This document shows, in pieces, positions 58,311-64,000 of a stretch of DNA of 64,000 nt (position 1 is its first letter; every line of letters begins with the position of its first letter). A program made the translations under genes and the position numbers. Under the pieces are notes generated by a model that made no database searches, was not told where the DNA came from, and saw only the letters and a list, made by a program, of their open reading frames with translations. Origin of the DNA: Deinococcus detaillensis. GTDB taxonomy: Bacteria > Deinococcota > Deinococci > Deinococcales > Deinococcaceae. The stretch lies in assembly GCF_007280555.1 (NCBI RefSeq), contig NZ_VKDB01000004.1, positions 178,233 through 242,232 of the forward strand, given 5' to 3'.

Positions 58311-58934
58311 TTACGTCCGCATCAAGTGCGGCATAACCAAGGTGGACAACTCCTCGGCGTCGATGTTGCGTTTGGCGTCGATGTGCAGCAGCGGCAAGCG
58401 GGCGCTGCGAAAAGCCAGCGTCACCAGTTCGGTGTTCGCGGCAGGCAATGAGCTGCGGGGCTGCACCTCAGCGCCGTAAGCTCGCCCCACCAGCATCAGG
58501 CCCAGAACAGGGCGAAATTCCGGCGTTTCGACCACCAAAAACCCCACCGTTTGGTCACGCAAAATGCTGAGCGTCGGCGATGAAGATTCACCGATTTCCT
58601 GAAAGACCTGGCCCAGACGAATATTCGGGAAGACTTTGTACGAGCTGCCCGCCAAAGTGGCCAGCAATTCGGCGTAGAGGTTGCTTTCGCCCGTCCCAAA
58701 CAAATGCTGACGGGTTTTGATCGGTAAGGCGTCGTCCGGCGAAAAAGATGAATCGAAGCCGGAATGCAGCCGAAACTGCGGCGGCAATTCCAACTCGTCC
58801 TGGTCAGCGCCGTTTACCGCCTCTGCACCCCTTCCGTCTGCGCCGCCTGCCCATCTCAGGCCCACATTCTGCTTGAACCACAGAAGCAGCCCAGTCAGCA
58901 CAGCGGCGGTCAGAATCAGTAAGAAAGCGGTCAT
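58311..58934 (-). CDS. Membrane-anchored DUF2726-like protein
   Basis: 207 residues. One N-terminal helix (TAFLLILTAAVLTGLLLWF), a linker, then a domain resembling DUF2726 (LYAELLATLAGSSYKVFPNIRLGQVF, GFLVVETPEFRPVLGLMLVG), a fold related to restriction-endonuclease-like domains. Catalytic residues are not clear. Minus TACGTT (58942-58947) ends seven bases before the ATG. Bases 58935-59213 upstream hold no supported gene. Confidence 0.65.
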   Translation of the reverse strand: MTAFLLILTAAVLTGLLLWFKQNVGLRWAGGADGRGAEAVNGADQDELELPPQFRLHSGFDSSFSPDDALPIKTRQHLFGTGESNLYAELLATLAGSSYKVFPNIRLGQVFQEIGESSSPTLSILRDQTVGFLVVETPEFRPVLGLMLVGRAYGAEVQPRSSLPAANTELVTLAFRSARLPLLHIDAKRNIDAEELSTLVMPHLMRT

Positions 58935-59225
58935 AGCTTTGAACGTAGCGTAGTGCTTCTCACAAATTACTTGCAAGTTGGCTTAGTACCCCCATTCAGA
59001 CAGGGTTATACCCCCATTTGGTCGCTCGGTGGCCGCGTCCCTTTCTGTGCAAGCAAGCGCCAGCCCAGTCCGCCAACTCAAAGCGGATAGCTCCCCCACA
59101 AAATCAGCCACCACAGGTGCAGGCAGCCATCACCCATTTTCAGCTGCTCAGACTTCGCCTCAACCGTCCTGCCTACAAAGCAACCCGGGCGCTTCTCAAA
59201 CTGGTGGAGGGACTAGAATGGCTTC

Positions 59226-59858
59226 ATGCAGCTCCTGAGCGTCAACATCGGCCAGCCCGAACCCATTGCCGCCAAAGACGGTCAAAGTGGCATTTTCAAG
59301 CGCCCCACCGCGCAGCCGGTGCACATCGGGCGTTTGGGCTTGGCGGGCGACCATATCCAAGACACCAAGCATCACGGCGGCCCCGACCAAGCGGTGTACG
59401 TCTACACCCAGCCGGATTATGAGCATTGGGCGGCGCTGCTCAGCACCGAACTGGCGGCTGGCACCTTCGGCGAAAACCTGCTGATCTCGGAACTCGAATC
59501 CGCTTCCCTGCCGATCGGCACGCGGCTGAGGGTCGGCGCGGCGCTGCTGGAAATCACCTCGGCGCGAATTCCCTGCGGCACGCTGGCCGCCCGCATGGAT
59601 GACCCCAAATTCGTCAAGACCTTCCGGCGGGTGCGCCGCCCCGGGTTTTATGCCCGCGTGCTGGAAGAAGGCGCAGTTTCGGCGGGTGACGCGGTGACGC
59701 TGGAGCGCCAGCTGCCTGGAGACGCACCGAACGTGCTGGACGCCTTTGAGTTTTTTTATGCCAAAGCGCCGACCCGCCCGCAGATGGAGCGGCTGCTAAG
59801 CGCTCCCATCCACCACAAAATGCGCTCGGAATTGGAGACGCGCCTCGCCAAACTCTAG
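59226..59858 (+). CDS. MOSC domain protein, YiiM-like
   Basis: 210 residues. The MOSC domain has GRLGLAGDHIQDTKHHGGPDQAVYVY, FGENLLI and the conserved Cys in SARIPCGTLAARM, followed by the three-helix C-terminal domain seen in YiiM (FEFFYAKAPTRPQMERLLSA). YiiM uses a molybdenum cofactor to reduce N-hydroxylated bases. TAGAAT (59214-59219) ends six bases before the ATG. Confidence 0.87.
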   Translation: MQLLSVNIGQPEPIAAKDGQSGIFKRPTAQPVHIGRLGLAGDHIQDTKHHGGPDQAVYVYTQPDYEHWAALLSTELAAGTFGENLLISELESASLPIGTRLRVGAALLEITSARIPCGTLAARMDDPKFVKTFRRVRRPGFYARVLEEGAVSAGDAVTLERQLPGDAPNVLDAFEFFYAKAPTRPQMERLLSAPIHHKMRSELETRLAKL

Positions 59859-59899
59859 CCAGACTCGCTCAACGCCAGCCGTGCTAGCCTGCTCGGTGC

Positions 59900-61027
59900 A
59901 TGAGCGGCGCAAACACTCCGGTGAACAATCAGGGCAAGGCCCAGCCACCCGAACTCTTTGGAACGGTGGTGGTGGCGGGCGTGGGTCTGATCGGCGGCAG
60001 CGTGGCGCTGGGCCTGCGCGAGCGGCTGCTGACGCGCCACATCATCGGGCTAGACGCCAGCGCCGCCGCACTTGAAGAAGCGCTGGCCCTGGGCGTGATC
60101 GACGAAGCGCGGACTTCGGTGGGCGAGTGGCTGAGGGCTGCCGACTTGGTGGTGCTGGCCGTGCCGGTCAAAGCGCTGGTACCGATGGCTCAGGCTCTCG
60201 CGCCGCACCTATCGCCCAGCGCCCTGATTACCGATGTGGGCAGCGTCAAAACGAGCATCGCCGCCGCGTTTGAAGCGCTTAGTGTGCGCAACTTCGTGCC
60301 GGGGCACCCGATGACCGGCTCGGAGCGCGGCGGGGTGTCCAACGCTTCGGCGGCGCTCCTGGAAAATGCCGTGTGGGTGCTGACGCCCACCGAGCGCACC
60401 CCGCTGACCGCTCTGTCGAGAATGCGCCGCCTGGTCGAGCAGCTCGGCGCGGCTCCTTTGGTGATGCCGCCGGACGCCCACGACAGCTTGGTGGCCACCG
60501 TCTCACATTTGCCGTATCTGGCCAGCTTGGCGCTGACGCATATGGTCGCCCGCGATGAGCGGCTGAGCTTACTGGCCGCAGGGGGTTTCCGCGACCTCAC
60601 CCGCGTGGCCAGTGGCGACCCGCGCATGAGCCGCGACATGGTCGTGGAAAACAAACTGGCTCTCCGTGAAGCGCTGAGCAGTTTTTTGCGCCAGCTCACG
60701 CATCTGGCCGAAACGTTGGACGACCCCGAAGAACTGCTGGCCGCCGCCAGCGAAGGCAAGCGCACCCGCGACAACTTGCCGGTGGTCAAGCGCAGCTTAC
60801 TGCCGCCCAAATACGATTTGGTCGTGGCGGTGCCGGACAAGCCCAACCAGATCGGCGCGATCACCCGCATTCTGGGCGAGGCCAGCATCAACATCAAAGA
60901 CATCGAGGTGCTGGCCATCCGCGAACATGGCGGGGCGATTCGGCTGGGCCTCGAAGAAGCTGGCGACGTAGACCGGGCCGCCGAACTGCTGCGCGGTGAA
61001 GGCTACACGACGCGCAACCGGGGATAA
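59900..61027 (+). CDS. tyrA: Prephenate dehydrogenase with C-terminal ACT domain
   Basis: 375 residues for tyrosine synthesis. VVVAGVGLIGGSVALGLRER is the NAD site, VPGHPMTGSERGGVSNA carries the catalytic His region, and DAHDSLVATVSHLPYLASLAL follows. The ACT domain (LVVAVPDKPNQIGAITRILGEASINIKDIEV) suggests feedback by tyrosine. TAGCCT (59885-59890) ends nine bases before the ATG. Confidence 0.94.
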   Translation: MSGANTPVNNQGKAQPPELFGTVVVAGVGLIGGSVALGLRERLLTRHIIGLDASAAALEEALALGVIDEARTSVGEWLRAADLVVLAVPVKALVPMAQALAPHLSPSALITDVGSVKTSIAAAFEALSVRNFVPGHPMTGSERGGVSNASAALLENAVWVLTPTERTPLTALSRMRRLVEQLGAAPLVMPPDAHDSLVATVSHLPYLASLALTHMVARDERLSLLAAGGFRDLTRVASGDPRMSRDMVVENKLALREALSSFLRQLTHLAETLDDPEELLAAASEGKRTRDNLPVVKRSLLPPKYDLVVAVPDKPNQIGAITRILGEASINIKDIEVLAIREHGGAIRLGLEEAGDVDRAAELLRGEGYTTRNRG

Positions 61028-61148
61028 GCCGCCGTTCGGTCAAGACTTGTGGCCTGCGCGGTTTCTACTTTTTATAGAGTGGCCGGGAAAGAAGTTATCT
61101 CATAACAGATTGAGCGGAATCCGTATGACAACCCGCTCTCCCCTCTTC

Positions 61149-61754
61149 TCAGTTCAGCTCCCGCGCTTCTACCGGCACCAAGCCAATGAGCGTCTCTAAT
61201 CTATCGGTCAGGGTGGCGGCTTCCAAAACTTGCTGGCGCTCCTCGCCGCTGAGGGGCAAAAGAACTGAGGCAAACGATGCCAGCAGCAGCGGCTCTGGCG
61301 GAGCGTGGCGCACAATCGCCTCGCGCTCGGCGGGGTGCAGGCGCAGCAAATCGGTGACCAGCCGGTTGGTCAGCGCCCGCTGAATCACGGGGGCTTGGTC
61401 GCTGGAATCTTCTTGGAGCGGCAGCAATTCCACCTCGGCGAGCAGATACTCTTCACCTGTCATCAGCGCCTGAATCTGAAAGCGCTCGCCGCCCACCACC
61501 GTGATCGAGGACGTGCCGTCTTCGTGTGGAGCCACGTCGCGCAGGTGAGCGAGGGTGCCAATCGCCGAGAGCCGGGATTCCAGCGGGCGCGGGTCTTCGG
61601 TGGAGGGCGTCAGGATTTGCAGCATCCCGAACGCCTCGCCGCTGCGCTGAACGCGGGCCAGCAGCGAGCGGTAGCGCTCCTCGAAGACGTAGAGCGGCAC
61701 CACCTGTCCCGGAAAGAGAACGAATTGAGGGAGCGGAAAGAGGGGGATGACCAT
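61149..61754 (-). CDS. Lon-N substrate-binding-domain protein
   Basis: 201 residues starting IPLFPLPQFVLFPGQVVPLYVFEERYR, the LON N-terminal domain without ATPase or protease parts. Such stand-alone proteins are of unknown function. The upstream gap 61755-61926 holds the promoter region of the divergent lipid kinase and nothing else recognised. Confidence 0.87.
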   Translation of the reverse strand: MVIPLFPLPQFVLFPGQVVPLYVFEERYRSLLARVQRSGEAFGMLQILTPSTEDPRPLESRLSAIGTLAHLRDVAPHEDGTSSITVVGGERFQIQALMTGEEYLLAEVELLPLQEDSSDQAPVIQRALTNRLVTDLLRLHPAEREAIVRHAPPEPLLLASFASVLLPLSGEERQQVLEAATLTDRLETLIGLVPVEARELN

Positions 61755-61926
61755 GTTGGCTCTATGCTGAACCTCGCTGGGCGTCTCAACTTAACCAGAA
61801 GCTACAAAGCACCTCAAAAAGTCCACTGGACAGCACCTACCTGCGCGGCGTTCGAGCGCTCGGCGCGGTCGCACTGCTCCTGTGCGGCCCACCGGCACGG
61901 CCTAAACCCGCTATGCTGCATCAACC

Positions 61927-62853
61927 GTGCCGCCTTCACCTTTCCCATTCAGTTCGCTGGCTGTCGTTCTCAATCCGCAGGCGGGGCGCGGGCTGGCGCT
62001 GCGCGAGTGGCCCCGGTTGGAAGCGGCCCTGAATGCTCATACTCTGCCGTGGAGCTGGCTGAGCGCCGCCAGCGCCGAAGACGCCCTGAGCCGCGTGCAG
62101 GCGTTACCGCCCGGCGCAGCGGTGCTGGCGGTGGGCGGTGACGGCACGGTGAACCGCTTGCTGCCCGCGCTGGTGGGCACCGGGCGAATGCTGGGTCTGG
62201 TGCCTCTGGGAACCGGTAACGACTTTGCGGGGATGTTGGGCCTCAAGCCCGGCGACTTTGACAGCGCCCTGACCCGCCTGAGCCGCCCGCCCCGCGCCGC
62301 CGACGTGCTGCGCTGCACCTACGCCGGCGAACAAACCGAGCGCCAAGAATGGTTGCTCAACGGGCTGGGCATGGGATTTGACGCACAGGTGGCGGCGCTG
62401 CTGCTCAAAACTCCGGCGCAGCTTCCCGGCTTGGGGCGCTATTTGTGGGCGGCGCTGAGCGCGGTGCGCCGTCTCAAAACCGAAACGGTGGAGGTGCTGC
62501 TCGGCGGCCAAACCCTCTACGCTGGCCCGTCGTGCTTGGTCGCGGTGATGAACGGCACGCGCTACGGCGGCGGCTTTATGATTTCGCCGACTTCCGACGT
62601 TTTTGATGGGCAGCTCAACGTGGTGCTGGGCACTCAGCTCAGCCGGCCCCGTTTGCTGGCCCTGATGCTCAAAGTGCTGCGGGCCAGCCATTTGAGCGAT
62701 CCAAGCGTGCGCTCTGGCAGCGGGCAGAGCGTCACGGTGCGCTGGCAAAGCGGTGTCGTGGCCCACTTGGACGGCGAACTCATCGGTACTCAGCGCCAGA
62801 TCAGCGTCGAGCTTGTGGCGGGAGCTGTGCAGCTTTTATCGGCTCCCGTTTGA
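61927..62853 (+). CDS. Diacylglycerol kinase-family lipid kinase
   Basis: 308 residues. NPQAGRG, the nucleotide loop AVGGDGTVNRLLPAL and PLGTGNDFAGMLG are the DAGK catalytic motifs. It phosphorylates diacylglycerol or a related lipid. The GTG start is preceded by TATGCT (61912-61917) with nine bases between. Confidence 0.9.
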   Translation: MPPSPFPFSSLAVVLNPQAGRGLALREWPRLEAALNAHTLPWSWLSAASAEDALSRVQALPPGAAVLAVGGDGTVNRLLPALVGTGRMLGLVPLGTGNDFAGMLGLKPGDFDSALTRLSRPPRAADVLRCTYAGEQTERQEWLLNGLGMGFDAQVAALLLKTPAQLPGLGRYLWAALSAVRRLKTETVEVLLGGQTLYAGPSCLVAVMNGTRYGGGFMISPTSDVFDGQLNVVLGTQLSRPRLLALMLKVLRASHLSDPSVRSGSGQSVTVRWQSGVVAHLDGELIGTQRQISVELVAGAVQLLSAPV

Positions 62854-62864
62854 GTTGGAGAACC

Positions 62865-62890
62865 CTATACATCTCAAGCTGAGGTATAGT
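62865..62890 (+). promoter_or_regulatory. PadR operator-like palindrome on the padR promoter
   Basis: CTATACATC (62865-62873) and GAGGTATAG (62881-62889) form a 25-bp imperfect palindrome that overlaps the -10 box TATAGT (62885-62890), seven bases before the padR ATG. This is well placed for autorepression. Confidence 0.65.
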
Positions 62891-62897
62891 GGGAACC

Positions 62898-63212
62898 ATG
62901 AACAACAAGCAGCAACTTCGGATGCTCATTTTGGCGGTGCTGGAGCGTCAGCCCGAACACGGCTACGCCATCGCGCAGGCCATCAAGGGACGCAGCGAGG
63001 GGCTGCTGAACGCCAAAGAAGGCACGCTTTACCCGGCGCTGCATTCTCTGGAAGCTGAGCAGTTGGTCGAAAGCAGCGAAACGGAAGTCGGCGGGCGCGT
63101 TCGCCGTGAGTACCGCCTGACCGAGCGGGGCCGCAAGGAACTCACGCGGGCACAGGGCGATTGGCAGCGCCAGATTCGGGCCGTGAGCGCGGTGATGGGC
63201 GGCGAGGGATGA
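62898..63212 (+). CDS. PadR family transcriptional regulator
   Basis: 104 residues, the PadR-s2 type. The winged helix LAVLERQPEHGYAIAQAIKGRS and EGTLYPALHSLEAEQLVESSE is followed by GRVRREYRLTERGRKEL. Its stop overlaps the ATG of a membrane protein, the usual pairing of short PadR regulators with the membrane genes they control. Confidence 0.92.
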   Translation: MNNKQQLRMLILAVLERQPEHGYAIAQAIKGRSEGLLNAKEGTLYPALHSLEAEQLVESSETEVGGRVRREYRLTERGRKELTRAQGDWQRQIRAVSAVMGGEG

Positions 63213-63871
63213 GGCGGACGCGGGTGATCGGCTCGGCTCAGAGGTACTCCCGACCGGTCATTGCCACACCAATGACTTTTCAAGAGTGGCTAGACGCCGC
63301 CACACGCGGACTTCCCGCTTCGGCCCGCACCCGGCTTGAGCGCGAATACGCCGCGCACCTCGAAGACAGCTCAGTCTGCGTTCAAAGCGGCGTCCTCAGT
63401 CTGCTGGGGCGACCTGAAGCCGTGCGCCAATCGTTGCGGCGGCTGTATTTGTCGCAGGGCGAATTGGCGTGGCGCAGCAGCGGTCACTCGATTGGAATGG
63501 TGGTCAACGGGCTGGCGATTTTGGCGGTGTTTGCCCTTACGCTGTGGTCTTCGCTGGCGCGGCTACCGTTCTGGACAGTGATTTCGCTTCCCGCGCTCAG
63601 CTTGGCGCTGTTCGGCCTTGCTCATCTGCTGACCCAGCGCTTCGAGCGCCGCCAACGCGCCTTCGTGATGGACAGCGTGTGCGTGCTGCTGTGCTGCGCC
63701 CTGCCCACTGGCCTGAGCCTAAGCGCTTTGCCACGCGGCGAGCGCCTCAGCTCCCTCCTCAGCGGCGATTGGCCATTGACCGCGCTGCTGGGGCTGGGGG
63801 CGCTCAGCTTGGCGGGAATGGTCTGGCAAGAACGCAAATTGCGCCGCACGCTGGCGTTGGGAGCAGCCTGA
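63209..63871 (+). CDS. Membrane protein coupled to PadR
   Basis: About 220 residues. A soluble N-terminal part (FQEWLDAATRGLPASARTRLEREYAAHLED) resembles the permease-prefix/DUF1700-like domain found after PadR regulators, followed by four hydrophobic helices (about 90-110, 117-138, 150-170 and 185-205). The ATG at 63209 overlaps the padR stop (ATGA); the ATG at 63272 (MTFQEWLDA) is an alternative start closer to the conserved part. Confidence 0.78.
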   Translation: MRRTRVIGSAQRYSRPVIATPMTFQEWLDAATRGLPASARTRLEREYAAHLEDSSVCVQSGVLSLLGRPEAVRQSLRRLYLSQGELAWRSSGHSIGMVVNGLAILAVFALTLWSSLARLPFWTVISLPALSLALFGLAHLLTQRFERRQRAFVMDSVCVLLCCALPTGLSLSALPRGERLSSLLSGDWPLTALLGLGALSLAGMVWQERKLRRTLALGAA

Positions 63872-63931
63872 CCTCATTCAAATCAACTCAGTCAAATCAT
63901 CAATGGTATCTGATTAGCGGCTTGTAGAAGG

Positions 63932-64000
63932 TCAGCAGCGCAAGGACATCAAGACGTCGACGGGATCCTGACCCCGCAGACGGGCGGTTTCCACGGTGGA
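63932..64000 (-). pseudogene. Possible transposase C terminus at the window edge
   Basis: A minus-strand frame entering from the right edge reads STVETARLRGQDPVDVLMS and stops at 63932-63934. The pattern resembles the last helix of some DDE transposases (IS66-like), but only 22 residues are visible, so whether it is an intact gene or a remnant is unknown. Confidence 0.3.

Noticed and set aside
61099..61115. GTTATCTCATAAC considered as a radiation/desiccation response motif (RDRM)
   Set aside because: Only 13 bp with a 3-base centre, not the 17-bp RDRM palindrome, and it lies between convergent gene ends with no start codon to control.

Overview
The window reads as a stretch of Deinococcus chromosome. 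The base composition is GC-rich, the genes are tightly packed on both strands, and the gene content fits the genus: a MerR/HspR heat-shock repressor, DinB-fold proteins, TerD-domain stress proteins, and a protein that looks like the Deinococcus family DUF3809. Most telling is the promoter style. Again and again a -10 box of the form TAnnnT ends only 5-10 bases before a start codon that has no good Shine-Dalgarno sequence, the leaderless-mRNA pattern reported for Deinococcus. The species cannot be named from the sequence. No rRNA, convincing tRNA, CRISPR array, prophage or complete insertion sequence was seen.

Layout. Bases 1-5886 (minus) hold the start of the complex I operon, nuoA-B-C-D-dinB-E-F-G, running off the left edge. 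At 6183-6341 a TPP riboswitch with a terminator controls thiB. An rlmB-galM-methyltransferase operon, mpg and small proteins follow to 11073. Then come asd with a probable transcription attenuator, acs, moaA, GntR and TetR regulators, an intein-bearing dnaB translationally coupled to a Nudix gene, and an SDR-like gene overlapping nrdR. Bases 22116-26660 hold an acyltransferase, two small unknowns, a tandem Nudix protein, a Cys/Met-metabolism PLP enzyme and an SDR. Bases 26821-29072 are an apbE-DUF2271-PepSY redox cluster.

Bases 29501-33893 (minus) are a leucine operon: promoter, leader peptide with three consecutive Leu codons, attenuator, leuC, an unknown acidic gene, leuD, leuB. After it come a repeat-bearing lipoprotein of more AT-rich composition, an MFS exporter, a LysM-NlpC/P60 cell-wall hydrolase, a JAMM peptidase, ftsK, an internally duplicated hspR, a phosphoesterase, a thioredoxin-like protein, gltX, a pterin dehydratase and a thioesterase. 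The last third carries panC, pilT, a second DinB protein, mnmE, a two-domain TerD protein, dnaJ, three newly proposed very small genes, pgm, a MOSC protein, tyrA, a Lon-N protein, a lipid kinase and a PadR-membrane protein pair. A short transposase-like fragment may begin at the right edge.

The most interesting system is a pair of amino-acid attenuators (leu and asd) whose leader peptides appear to be translated from leaderless transcripts. In both, the start codon of the leader peptide sits 6-7 bases after the -10 box, and mutually exclusive hairpins 1:2, 2:3 and 3:4 can be drawn by hand.
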